The position numbers and the translations under genes were made by a program. Shown piece after piece: positions 17,423 through 25,561 of a stretch of 64,000 nt of DNA. The notes below the pieces were generated by a model. It ran no database searches. It had not been told where the DNA came from and saw only the letters and a program-made list of their open reading frames with translations. Origin of the DNA: an uncultured Bacteroides sp. (GTDB lineage: Bacteria; Bacteroidota; Bacteroidia; Bacteroidales; Bacteroidaceae); contig CASENM010000020.1 in NCBI GenBank assembly GCA_949289295.1, forward strand, positions 58,005-122,004, in the 5' to 3' direction. The number at the start of each line of letters is the position of its first letter. Position 1 is the first letter of the stretch.

Positions 17423-18811
17423 TTATTGGGTTACGTGATAGATGCTGAAATCTTTGATGAAAGGCGCGGCCGTACATTCGTCCACAATCAGACGGAAGGC
17501 CTGTGAGCTTACGGTCGGGAACGCCTCGATGCGCTTGTGGCCGACGGCACTTCCCTTTGCCACCGTGACCCACTTCCCGTCCTGCAAGGCTTCCACCCGG
17601 TAAGCCCGGATACGCTCGCCTTTACGGATGTCTTCCTGTATCTGGCAATAATTCGCCTCTTGCGGCGTCTTGAACGACAAGACAAGCTCGTTTCTCTCTT
17701 CTCCGGAAATCCGTGCCAGCGGACGGCCGAAGCGGCGTCTGATCTCTGCTCCCCATTCATGGAGACGGGCCACATCGCCTTCCGGAATCAGTCCGTCGGG
17801 GTTTGGGGTGAGTCCCACAATCAGGGTCGCGTTCCGGCCCACCGACTTTTCGTACATGTCCATCAGGTTTTCGAGCGGATAGACCGCACGCCCGTCGTCA
17901 CCCGGTTCCCAGAACCATTCATGACGGCCGTTGTATCCTCTCAGGGGGGTGTCTGCCATGGCCGGCACCCAGAATTTTCCCTCCGGGTCCCCGTGGGCCA
18001 GCAGACGGTTATGGTCGTCCACCCCGTCGGTCGCGTTGCTGTGGCTGTAGGGATAAGGGAAAGTGGACCAGCAGGGGTAGCCTACCGTTCCGCTTTCAGA
18101 GCCTCCCCAGCGGAGGTCGGCACGGTTCACGTTATGATAGAACAGACAGTCCGGCTGATATTTGTTCACGATAGGCTCCACGTCCGGCCCCAGCCCTTTG
18201 GGGTCGTCCGCCCCGCCGTCGAACCAGATCATGAAAAGGTCGCCATAACGTGTACATATTTCTGTCACCATCTTTTCACAGAGACGCTTGTACCATGCCT
18301 GCCGGTTCCGGGCAAACTCCCCTTCCCCTTCGGCCCTGAAATTATGGATACCCAACAGCGAGTTCCATCTTATGCCGATATAGATTCCCGGTTTCAGTCC
18401 GTACTTGCGGCATGACCGTACAAAATCGCCCACCACATCTCCCTTTCCGTCCCTCCATCTCACCGCTTTCAGGCAATACGGATTCACATCGCTCTGCCAG
18501 AGCGCGAATCCCGTTTCGTGCGTGGCCGTGAGGATGGCAAACTTGGCGCCGGCCGCCTGTGCCGCCTCAATCCACTGGTCCGTGTCCAGACGGGCCGGAG
18601 CAAAGATATTATAGTCCTCCACGGGGTTGATGCGGTTGTTCCCTTGTCCATACACCTGCCCGTCGAAGACATGGAGGTCATAATGGAACACCACTCCCAG
18701 CTCGGCATTCTGCCATTCCAGCTGGCTGGCCGTAGGCAACGGTCTCTCCGTATCCTGTGCATACCCCGTCAGAGCCAACGACATACATATAAACAGCAAT
18801 AGTTTTCTCAT
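17423..18811 (-). CDS. Exported alpha-L-fucosidase, glycoside hydrolase family 29
   Basis: The 462-residue protein has a signal peptide ('MRKLLLFICMSLALTGYA'). Its GH29 barrel shows 'FAILTATHETGFALW' (the region normally reading AKHHDGF), 'LKPGIYIGIRW' and the nucleophile Asp198 in 'FMIWFDGG'. The region after about residue 360 is a beta-sandwich with 'IRAYRVEALQDGKWVTVAKG', as in many fucosidases. GH29 enzymes release alpha-linked fucose with retention. The departure from the usual HHDGF motif suggests a less common subgroup. It is the first gene of the pair with the sulfatase. Confidence 0.88.
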   Translation of the reverse strand: MRKLLLFICMSLALTGYAQDTERPLPTASQLEWQNAELGVVFHYDLHVFDGQVYGQGNNRINPVEDYNIFAPARLDTDQWIEAAQAAGAKFAILTATHETGFALWQSDVNPYCLKAVRWRDGKGDVVGDFVRSCRKYGLKPGIYIGIRWNSLLGIHNFRAEGEGEFARNRQAWYKRLCEKMVTEICTRYGDLFMIWFDGGADDPKGLGPDVEPIVNKYQPDCLFYHNVNRADLRWGGSESGTVGYPCWSTFPYPYSHSNATDGVDDHNRLLAHGDPEGKFWVPAMADTPLRGYNGRHEWFWEPGDDGRAVYPLENLMDMYEKSVGRNATLIVGLTPNPDGLIPEGDVARLHEWGAEIRRRFGRPLARISGEERNELVLSFKTPQEANYCQIQEDIRKGERIRAYRVEALQDGKWVTVAKGSAVGHKRIEAFPTVSSQAFRLIVDECTAAPFIKDFSIYHVTQ

Positions 18812-19039
18812 AAATCAACAACAGATAAAATTCGTGTCCTCGGATTTTTGTGCCTAAATTAATACTTTTCCCGAAAATCCGCGCAATGTTTTCCATAACA
18901 ATGAAGCGATGTGCCCCAAATTCATCCGGCACCGGCCGGAACTCCCGCACACAGGCATGAATGTCCGCAAATCGAGAGCCGTGATAAGGGAGGAGGCAGA
19001 AATCTGATGAAATCCAGAAGTTTTTCCGGAGAATTTCCG

Positions 19040-19047
19040 TACTTTTG
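19040..19047 (+). promoter_or_regulatory. Promoter -7 box (TACTTTTG) for the alcohol dehydrogenase operon
   Basis: TACTTTTG fits TAnnTTTG and stands 24 bases before the ATG at 19072. The 260-bp divergent gap to the fucosidase gene holds no other clear feature. Confidence 0.6.
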
Positions 19048-19071
19048 CCCACACACAGATTCTATAAACGT

Positions 19072-20247
19072 ATGAACAACTTTATCTTTTATAGCCCTAC
19101 CGAATTCGTTTTCGGAAAGGACACGGAAAAAAGGACGGCTGAAATGATTGCCAAATACCACGGCACCAAGGTGCTGATCGTGTACGGAGGAGGCTCCGTC
19201 GTGCGAAGCGGACTGCTGGACAAAATCAAACGGATACTCGACGGGGCACACATCGCACACGTCGAGCTGGGAGGCATCCAGCCGAACCCGACTGACCCGA
19301 AAGTGTATGAAGGCATCGGCCTGGGACGGCGCGAACAGATTGACTTTCTGCTCCCCGTGGGGGGAGGCTCGGTCATCGACACGGCCAAAGCCATCGCCTG
19401 CGGAATACCCTACGAAGGAGATTTCTGGGATTTCTATTCGGGAAAGGCCACGCCGCAGAAAGCGGTGCGGCTGGGAGTGGTGCTCACCATCCCGGCGGCA
19501 GGAAGCGAAGGGTCGGGCAATTCGGTCATCACCAAGACCGACGGGCTCCGGAAGCTGAGCCTGCGCACGCCGGAAGTGCTGCGGCCCGCTTTTGCCATCA
19601 TGAACCCTGAACTGACATTCACCCTCCCGGCCTGGCAGACGGCCTGCGGCGTCACGGACATGATGGCTCATATCATGGAACGCTATTTCACGAACACGGA
19701 GGAGGTGGAAGTGCCCGACCGGATGTGTGAGGGGACGCTGAAAGCCATCATTGCGGAAGCGCGCAAGGTGATGAGGCATCCGCACGACTACGGCGCACGC
19801 GCCAACCTCATGTGGGCGGGCACCATCGCACACAACGGCACGTGCGGAGTGGGATGCGAAGAAGACTGGGCCTCGCATTTCATGGAACACGAAATCAGTG
19901 CGGTCTACAACGTGACGCACGGAGCGGGACTGGCCGTGATTTTTCCGGCCTGGCTGACTTACATGGCCGGACACCACGCAAAAAAAGCGGCACAGTTTGC
20001 CTGCCGTGTCTGGGATGTGCCTGAATCGGACGACAAGAAGGCCATGGCACTGGAAGGAGTGGAAAGGATGAAGGCGTTCTTCCGCGAAATCGGCATGCCG
20101 ACCTCGTTCAGGGAACTGGGCATCGAGCATCCGGACATCGGCCTGCTGGTGAAGAAACTGCATGAGAACAAAGGAGAACGGGTAGGAAACTATCTTCCGC
20201 TCGACAGCCGGGCCACACGGGAAATCTACGAAATTGCCAACCGATAA
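19072..20247 (+). CDS. Iron-type alcohol dehydrogenase (YqhD / butanol dehydrogenase group)
   Basis: I start at ATG 19072 ('MNNFIFYSPTEFVFGK'), just behind the promoter. This 391-residue group III dehydrogenase has 'VYGGGSVVRSGLLDKI' and 'LPVGGGSVIDTAKAIACG' for NADPH binding and the metal site 'GVTDMMAHIMERYF' and 'HFMEHEISAVYNVTHGAGLAVIFPAW' containing the conserved Asp and His ligands. Such enzymes reduce short-chain aldehydes with NADPH in the cytoplasm. The next gene, encoding a flavin-binding protein, starts 18 bases later, so the two are probably co-transcribed. Confidence 0.92.
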   Translation: MNNFIFYSPTEFVFGKDTEKRTAEMIAKYHGTKVLIVYGGGSVVRSGLLDKIKRILDGAHIAHVELGGIQPNPTDPKVYEGIGLGRREQIDFLLPVGGGSVIDTAKAIACGIPYEGDFWDFYSGKATPQKAVRLGVVLTIPAAGSEGSGNSVITKTDGLRKLSLRTPEVLRPAFAIMNPELTFTLPAWQTACGVTDMMAHIMERYFTNTEEVEVPDRMCEGTLKAIIAEARKVMRHPHDYGARANLMWAGTIAHNGTCGVGCEEDWASHFMEHEISAVYNVTHGAGLAVIFPAWLTYMAGHHAKKAAQFACRVWDVPESDDKKAMALEGVERMKAFFREIGMPTSFRELGIEHPDIGLLVKKLHENKGERVGNYLPLDSRATREIYEIANR

Positions 20248-20265
20248 CTGCAAAAACGGAAAAAT

Positions 20266-20757
20266 ATGGAATTTGACAACACACAAGTGCGCCGCCAGGA
20301 CCGACTGCTGGAAGAGGGGCGCGCCATGGAAATCATCAGAGACGGGGAATATGGAATAATGTCCATGAGAACGGAAAACGGAGAGGGTGCCTACGGAATC
20401 CCCGTCAGCTACGTATGGGACCGGGGGAACTCCATTTATCTGCACTGCGCCCCCGACGGAAGGAAACTGCGCTGCATCGACGCATGTCCGCACGTGTCGT
20501 TCTGCGTGGTAGGCCGGACCAAGGTATTGCCCGAACAGTTCACCGCCGCCTATGAAAGCGTGGTGCTGGAATGTACGGCCCACCGCAGTCTGCATGAAGC
20601 GGAACGCATGTCCGCCCTCTCGCTGCTGCTGAGCAAATATTGTCCCGACGACAAGATGCGCGGAATAGAATATGCCAACAGGTCGTTCGCACGGACCGAA
20701 ATCATACGGCTCGACATCGAGCGCATCAGCGCCAAGAGCAAGCGCATGATGAAATGA
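20266..20757 (+). CDS. Pyridoxamine 5'-phosphate oxidase-like (NimA-like) flavin-binding protein
   Basis: The 163-residue split-barrel protein begins 'VRRQDRLLEEGRAMEIIRDGEYGIMSM', continues 'GIPVSYVWDRGNSIYLHCAPDGRKL' and has 'VSFCVVGRTKVLPEQFTAAYESVVLEC'. This is the pattern of the 5-nitroimidazole reductase (Nim) family and its relatives. Most chromosomal members are not proven resistance genes, so it is best read as an FMN-binding redox protein. Confidence 0.82.
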   Translation: MEFDNTQVRRQDRLLEEGRAMEIIRDGEYGIMSMRTENGEGAYGIPVSYVWDRGNSIYLHCAPDGRKLRCIDACPHVSFCVVGRTKVLPEQFTAAYESVVLECTAHRSLHEAERMSALSLLLSKYCPDDKMRGIEYANRSFARTEIIRLDIERISAKSKRMMK

Positions 20758-20769
20758 GCAGAAACAGAA

Positions 20770-20825
20770 ACGCTTCGGCGTTTTGACCGGAACGCCGAAA
20801 CGTTTCTGTCAAAACGCCGAAGCGT
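20770..20825. repeat. Palindromic repeat, copy 2, between convergent genes
   Basis: The perfect 18-bp arms acgcttcggcgttttgac (20770-20787) and gtcaaaacgccgaagcgt (20808-20825) enclose a 20-base loop that itself carries the core aacgccgaaacgtt. The same modules occur at 5116-5174. Lying between two converging stop codons, it is also placed to act as a bidirectional terminator. Confidence 0.7.
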
Positions 20826-20843
20826 CTTCCTTATCATGTTCTC

Positions 20844-21296
20844 TCAACGGATTCTGTCGTACGACTTCACAAGCATATCATCTTTCTGGATACCGCGGAT
20901 GGCCATCCAGTTCAGAATGATTGACACCAGCGGCAGGCAGAATGCCCACGAAGGAGTGAAACCGCTGTCGTCCTGTCCCTCGGCAAAGATGATGAAATAA
21001 ACCGCAGCCAGATAATAGACCGCCAGCAACAGCGTGGAAAGCGTCGTCAGACGGATCTGCAGCCTGCGCTTCCGGTAAAGGAAGATGGTAGCCGCCGCAA
21101 TGACAGCCGCCGCCACGAGCAATATGCCCAGCACACACGGCCTGTAGTCCCATGTGCCGTCGGGCATCGTATAATGGAAGTTGGTCATTTCCCACATGCC
21201 GGAACCATCGAAGAAGACCCCCACCGGCAGAGCCACCGTCACAATCATCAGGACGGCTACAACCAACAAGTAGACAGTCTGTATTCTCTGTATCAT
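20844..21296 (-). CDS. DUF4293 membrane protein
   Basis: The 150-residue protein has four predicted membrane helices: 'TVYLLVVAVLMIVTVALPVGVF', 'CVLGILLVAAAVIAAATIFL', 'LLLAVYYLAAVYFIIF' and 'AFCLPLVSIILNWMAI'. It starts with the family signature 'MIQRIQTVYLL' of DUF4293, a Bacteroidetes-specific family of unknown role. It is the last gene of the bamD-rpoZ operon, 5 bases after rpoZ. Confidence 0.85.
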   Translation of the reverse strand: MIQRIQTVYLLVVAVLMIVTVALPVGVFFDGSGMWEMTNFHYTMPDGTWDYRPCVLGILLVAAAVIAAATIFLYRKRRLQIRLTTLSTLLLAVYYLAAVYFIIFAEGQDDSGFTPSWAFCLPLVSIILNWMAIRGIQKDDMLVKSYDRIR

Positions 21297-21301
21297 ACCT
21301 G

Positions 21302-21637
21302 TTACTGAAGTTTCTCCTTCTCCTTGGCGGGATTTCTGAAATAAACCTTTCCTTCGATATACTCCTGAGTGGCAATCAAAGTCGGTTTCGGCAGCTTTTC
21401 GTAGTAGCGTGAGATTTCAATCTGCTCCCTGTTCTCGAACACCTCTTCCAGGTTGTCGCTGTAAGAGGCGAACTCCTGCAGTTTCTTCGAAAGGTCGCCC
21501 TTCATCTCGGCCCCAATCTGATTGGCACGTTTGCCGATAACGGCCACTGTTTCATAAATGTTGCCCGTATCTTCACACAGTTCCATCAAATCACGGGTCA
21601 CCGTGTTCGTAGGAGCATTTGTCTTTTTGTAATCCAT
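21302..21637 (-). CDS. rpoZ: RNA polymerase omega subunit (RpoZ-like)
   Basis: The 111-residue protein matches the Bacteroidetes omega-like form: 'NTVTRDLMELCEDTGNIYETVAVIGKRANQIG' covers the conserved core that binds the beta' C-terminus, followed by a longer acidic/helical tail. Omega helps assembly of RNA polymerase. It lies between bamD (28 bases upstream) and DUF4293, a neighbourhood I know from Bacteroides. Confidence 0.82.
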   Translation of the reverse strand: MDYKKTNAPTNTVTRDLMELCEDTGNIYETVAVIGKRANQIGAEMKGDLSKKLQEFASYSDNLEEVFENREQIEISRYYEKLPKPTLIATQEYIEGKVYFRNPAKEKEKLQ

Positions 21638-21665
21638 AATTTTATCCTGTTAATATATAGTTTTT

Positions 21666-22517
21666 TTATTCTTCGTCCATGCTGTTTTCTTCCGGAGACA
21701 CGTATTTGCTGGCATCCTCATGGATGCTTTCCACTTCCTTCATGTATTTGCTCTGTGGAAATTCATTGATGAACGCATAATATTCGTCGATAGTCTCGCG
21801 CATACGGTCTTCCTTCTTCTCCAGCACACTTTCCCTGGCCATGTGGTAACGCGCGCGGAGAATCAGGATCATCAGTTCCTCGCGCATCTTGGTGTACGGA
21901 TAGTCGTTCAGCACGTTCTGTGCCGTGATGATGGCGGCCAGATAGTTGTTGCCCGTGCTGCTGTAGGAGGCGTTGCCGGAGTAGGAACCCAAATCATAAT
22001 AAAGCTTGGCCGAAAGGAACTCTTTCATCACCAGCTTGTCCTGAAGCTCGAAAATCATTTCCTGTGCCTGAAGCTTGCGCGAGCTGGCCGGAAAGTATTC
22101 CATGAACATCTGCAGCTCGTTGATGGCCTTGTAGGTGCTGGTCTGGTCGAGCCTGGGTTCGGGAGTATCCAGATAAAGCGCCTTTCCGCTGAAGAAGCGT
22201 GCCAGCTCGGTATAGGTGCCGCGCGGATAGGTCGTATAATAGGTGTTGAAATATTGGGAGGAAGTCACGTAGTCACCCTGATTGTAATAAGTCATGGCCA
22301 GCATGTAGAGCGACTCTTCTCCGTTGACAGTACCTTTCAAGATGGGAATCAGTTCTTCCAGAAGGGTGGCGGCACGCGAATTCTGCCCCTGTGCAAAATA
22401 ACTCTTGGCTGCCTCATACTTGTATTCGTAATCGGTACTCTTCAGAATGGCGTTATACTGTCCGCAGGAAGTCAGCAAGCCGGCGGAAACCAGAGCCATC
22501 ATCATATATTTCCTCAT
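21666..22517 (-). CDS. bamD: Outer membrane assembly lipoprotein BamD
   Basis: I start at 22517 so that the lipoprotein signal 'MRKYMMMALVSAGLLTSCG' begins the protein; an ATG at 22529 adds four residues. The lipobox cysteine is followed by TPR repeats: 'YKYEAAKSYFAQGQNSRAATLLEELI', 'ESLYMLAMTYYNQGDYVTSSQYFNTYYTTYP', 'YKAINELQMFMEYFP'. BamD is the periplasmic TPR lipoprotein of the BAM complex and works with BamA in inserting outer-membrane proteins. The first half is the most conserved. Confidence 0.9.
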   Translation of the reverse strand: MRKYMMMALVSAGLLTSCGQYNAILKSTDYEYKYEAAKSYFAQGQNSRAATLLEELIPILKGTVNGEESLYMLAMTYYNQGDYVTSSQYFNTYYTTYPRGTYTELARFFSGKALYLDTPEPRLDQTSTYKAINELQMFMEYFPASSRKLQAQEMIFELQDKLVMKEFLSAKLYYDLGSYSGNASYSSTGNNYLAAIITAQNVLNDYPYTKMREELMILILRARYHMARESVLEKKEDRMRETIDEYYAFINEFPQSKYMKEVESIHEDASKYVSPEENSMDEE

Positions 22518-22545
22518 ATCAGTCTGCATAGTTGTGATAGTCGTG

Positions 22546-22553
22546 CAAAAGTA
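22546..22553 (-). promoter_or_regulatory. Promoter -7 box (TACTTTTG) for bamD-rpoZ-DUF4293
   Basis: On the minus strand TACTTTTG fits TAnnTTTG, about 30 bases before the bamD start. The divergent gap also holds TAATTTTA at 22638-22645 on the plus strand, a one-off match that may serve uvrB. Confidence 0.55.
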
Positions 22554-22673
22554 CGCTTTTCCGCCGAATAATACAACTGATGGATGTTTTTTTAATTATT
22601 TTTCCGCATCAGGGCAGCCTCCAAACGAAATTATGCCTAATTTTAGGGCCATATCCAACCCAAACACAACATT

Positions 22674-24701
22674 ATGAATTTTGAACTGATTTCTGACTAC
22701 CAGCCCACAGGCGACCAGCCGGAGGCCATCGCCCAGCTCACGGAAGGTGTGCTGAACCATGTGCCTGCCCAGACACTGCTGGGGGTGACCGGGTCGGGAA
22801 AGACTTTCACCATCGCCAACGTCATCAAAAACACCAACAAGCCCACACTCGTGCTGAGCCACAACAAGACGCTGGCCGCCCAGCTCTACGGCGAGTTCAA
22901 GCGGTTTTTCCCTCACAACTCGGTGGAATACTATGTGTCATACTACGACTATTACCAGCCGGAAGCATACATCCCGTCGACCGACACCTACATCGAGAAA
23001 GACCTGGCCATCAACGACGAGATTGACAAGCTGCGTCTGGCGGCGACTTCCGCCCTGCTGTCCGGACGGAAAGACATCATCGTGGTTTCGTCCGTATCGT
23101 GCATCTACGGCATGGGGAATCCCGCCGACTTCTACAACAACGTGATTGACATAAAGAAAGGAAAAAAGACAGACCGCAACGTGTTCCTCCGCCGGCTGGT
23201 GGACAGCCTCTACCTGCGCAACGACATCGAGCTGAACCGGGGGAATTTCCGGGTGAAAGGCGACACGGTGGACATCTTCCTGGCCTACACGGACTATATC
23301 CTGAGAGTCATGTTCTGGGACGACGAGATTGACGGGATAGAAGAGATTGACCCCGTGTCGGGACATCGGGCCGGCACATTCGACGAATACAAGATTTATC
23401 CGGCCAACCTCTTCATGACCACCAAGGAAAGCACGCTGCGCGCCATCCGCCAGATTGAAGACGACCTCACCGCACAGGTCAGGCATTTCGAGGAAATCGG
23501 CAAGCCGCTGGAAGCCAAACGCCTGTATGAACGGGTGACGTATGACATGGAGATGCTGCGCGAACTGGGACACTGCTCGGGCATCGAAAACTATTCGCGC
23601 TATTTCGACGGACGCCAGCCCGGCACCCGCCCCTACTGCCTGCTCGACTTCTTCCCGGAGGATTTCCTGATTGTCATCGACGAAAGTCACGTCAGTGTCC
23701 CCCAGATACGCGCCATGTACGGAGGCGACCGCGCACGCAAAATCAATCTGGTGGAATATGGGTTCCGCCTGCCGGCCGCCCTCGACAACCGGCCGCTCAC
23801 GTTCGAAGAGTTTCAGGCCATGGCCAGACAGGTAATCTATGTGAGCGCCACCCCGGCCGACTACGAGCTCAGACAGAGCGAGGGCATCGTGGTGGAGCAG
23901 GTTATCCGGCCTACCGGACTGCTGGACCCGGTGATTGAAGTGCGCCCCAGTCTCAACCAGATTGATGACCTGATGGAAGAAATCGAGCAGCGGGTGGAGA
24001 TACACGAACGTGTTCTGGTCACCACACTGACCAAGCGGATGGCTGAAGAGCTGACGGAATACCTGCTCAACAACGGCGTGCGCTGCACCTACATACACAG
24101 CGACGTGGAAACCTTCGAGCGGGTCCAGATTATGGACGACCTGCGCCAGGGAATCTATGACGTGCTGATAGGCGTGAACCTGCTCCGCGAGGGACTTGAC
24201 CTGCCGGAAGTGTCGCTGGTGGCCATCCTCGACGCGGACAAGGAAGGGTTCCTGCGCTCCCACCGCTCGCTGACCCAGACGGCCGGACGGGCCGCACGCA
24301 ACATCAACGGGAAAGTCATCATGTATGCCGACCATATCACCGAGAGTATGCAGCAGACCATCGACGAGACGAACCGCCGCCGGGAAAAGCAGCTGGCCTA
24401 TAACGAAGCGCACGGCATCACTCCCAAACAGATTGTCCGCTCGCGCGAGAACGCGCTGCTGGAAATCAACGCAAAGCCGACGGAACAGGAAAGGAAAGAG
24501 CCGAAGGCCTATACCGACATGCCGACCCTCTATGCCGCCGCCGACCCGGTCGTGGAATACATGTCGAAAGAGCAGCTTGAGAAGAGCATCGGCCGCACGC
24601 GCAAGCTGATGCAGGAAGCCGCCAGAAAACTTGAATTCATCGAAGCGGCCCAGTACCGCGACGAGCTTCTCCGGCTGGAAGACCTGCTGAAGAAGAAATG
24701 A
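22674..24701 (+). CDS. uvrB: Excinuclease ABC subunit B
   Basis: The 675-residue UvrB of nucleotide excision repair starts 'MNFELISDYQPTGDQPEAI'. The Walker A is 'GVTGSGKT' at 37-44 and the beta-hairpin region is 'YYVSYYDYYQPEAYIPSTD' near 90. Walker B 'VIDESH' is near 340, helicase motifs include 'GVNLLREGLDLPEVSLVAILDADKEGFLRS' near 500-530, and a C-terminal UVR domain pairs with UvrC ('LMQEAARKLEFIEAAQYRDELLRLE'). All motifs are present and the length is standard. A long antisense open frame through it is an artefact. Confidence 0.97.
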   Translation: MNFELISDYQPTGDQPEAIAQLTEGVLNHVPAQTLLGVTGSGKTFTIANVIKNTNKPTLVLSHNKTLAAQLYGEFKRFFPHNSVEYYVSYYDYYQPEAYIPSTDTYIEKDLAINDEIDKLRLAATSALLSGRKDIIVVSSVSCIYGMGNPADFYNNVIDIKKGKKTDRNVFLRRLVDSLYLRNDIELNRGNFRVKGDTVDIFLAYTDYILRVMFWDDEIDGIEEIDPVSGHRAGTFDEYKIYPANLFMTTKESTLRAIRQIEDDLTAQVRHFEEIGKPLEAKRLYERVTYDMEMLRELGHCSGIENYSRYFDGRQPGTRPYCLLDFFPEDFLIVIDESHVSVPQIRAMYGGDRARKINLVEYGFRLPAALDNRPLTFEEFQAMARQVIYVSATPADYELRQSEGIVVEQVIRPTGLLDPVIEVRPSLNQIDDLMEEIEQRVEIHERVLVTTLTKRMAEELTEYLLNNGVRCTYIHSDVETFERVQIMDDLRQGIYDVLIGVNLLREGLDLPEVSLVAILDADKEGFLRSHRSLTQTAGRAARNINGKVIMYADHITESMQQTIDETNRRREKQLAYNEAHGITPKQIVRSRENALLEINAKPTEQERKEPKAYTDMPTLYAAADPVVEYMSKEQLEKSIGRTRKLMQEAARKLEFIEAAQYRDELLRLEDLLKKK

Positions 24702-24725
24702 CAGGCAGGCCTGAAAAAAACAAGA

Positions 24726-24773
24726 AAAGCGTACCGCAGACGTCCCGCACAGGCGGAACACGCGATACGCTTT
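24726..24773. terminator. Bidirectional terminator between uvrB and the small exported protein gene
   Basis: aaagcgtaccgc (24726-24737) pairs with gcgatacgcttt (24762-24773), with one G-T type mismatch. On the minus strand it is followed by a T-rich run, so it best serves the gene at 24802-25170; on the plus strand it follows the uvrB stop by 24 bases. Confidence 0.65.
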
Positions 24774-24801
24774 CTTCCTTTCAATATAATCTTACAGGTG
24801 A

Positions 24802-25170
24802 TTATTTGCTTTCTTCCAGCTTGATGCCCTTGTTGTTCAATGTCATTGCCATCAGACGCACATAGCTTGAATACTGCTTGGCGTCAAGTGTCTGCTTCAT
24901 CAGTTTCAGATTGGCATAGACGGCATTACGCACTTTCTTGTCTCTGTTTGTCTTTGAACGGTTGGCAAGTGTCATCTCTTCCTTGAAGAAATCGCAGATG
25001 TCCGCCACTTTCTCGTCCTGTACACTGTTCAGATTCAGATACTTGGTCAGTTTGGCCTTGTTGATTGTTCCGTCCCAAGAGGCAGAAGCACCGTTGTTTT
25101 CTACACCTTCAGCAAACACTGAAACAGAAAATGCCAAAGCGGCCACCAAAGTCATACCTAATTTTTTCAT
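24802..25170 (-). CDS. Small exported helical protein, unknown function
   Basis: This 122-residue protein has a clear signal peptide ('MKKLGMTLVAALAFSVSVFA'). The mature part is helical with two similar stretches, 'LNLNSVQDEKVADICDFFKEEM' and 'LDAKQYSSYVRLMAMTL', which recall the LTxxQ repeats of Spy/CpxP periplasmic proteins. The likeness is weak, so the role is left open. It is monocistronic, with its own promoter and terminator. Confidence 0.7.
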   Translation of the reverse strand: MKKLGMTLVAALAFSVSVFAEGVENNGASASWDGTINKAKLTKYLNLNSVQDEKVADICDFFKEEMTLANRSKTNRDKKVRNAVYANLKLMKQTLDAKQYSSYVRLMAMTLNNKGIKLEESK

Positions 25171-25561
25171 AATACCTAAATTTACTTGTTCCTAAAAACT
25201 TTTTACCTAAAAACGAATCTTCTTTTTTTAAATCTAGTTTAGCCCGGGCTTTATCTTTTTACCGACGCAAATATAAAGACATGCTGCATAACATAGAAAT
25301 TTAATCCCGACTATTTTACGAGGAAGGTGTCATTTATTGATATATATCAAAAAAACGGTAGCAAAATGAGACCTTTCTTAACAGATTTGTAATAATAGTA
25401 ACATTTCTGAAGACATGTCTGAACCGATTGAATACAAAATGCCGGCGGAAAAATATTTCACAGTAAGTAACAGACTGCCGTAACCTCCATAACGAAATAA
25501 ACTGTAATTTTGCGGTGCGGAAAACAGAAAACGTTTTTTCTTACATATATATAAAGGTATT
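25171..25561. other. Intergenic region with divergent promoters
   Basis: This 391-bp gap holds a minus-strand -7 box TATATTTG at 25268-25275 for the exported protein, leaving a leader of roughly 90 bases, and a plus-strand TAATTTTG at 25505-25512 for the CobW gene. Within the leader lies a short palindrome agcccgggct near 25242. Nothing gene-like is seen. Confidence 0.55.
25505..25512 (+). promoter_or_regulatory. Promoter -7 box (TAATTTTG) for the CobW-family gene
   Basis: It matches TAnnTTTG and lies 50 bases before the ATG at 25562. I see no Zur- or other metal-regulator operator that I could name with confidence. Confidence 0.5.

Noticed and set aside
18922-20595. A 557-codon minus-strand frame
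   Set aside because: It is antisense to the alcohol dehydrogenase and flavin-protein genes and has shadow composition (His/Arg/Phe/Val-rich).
22938-24761. A 607-codon minus-strand frame
   Set aside because: It is antisense to uvrB, which is complete and conserved.
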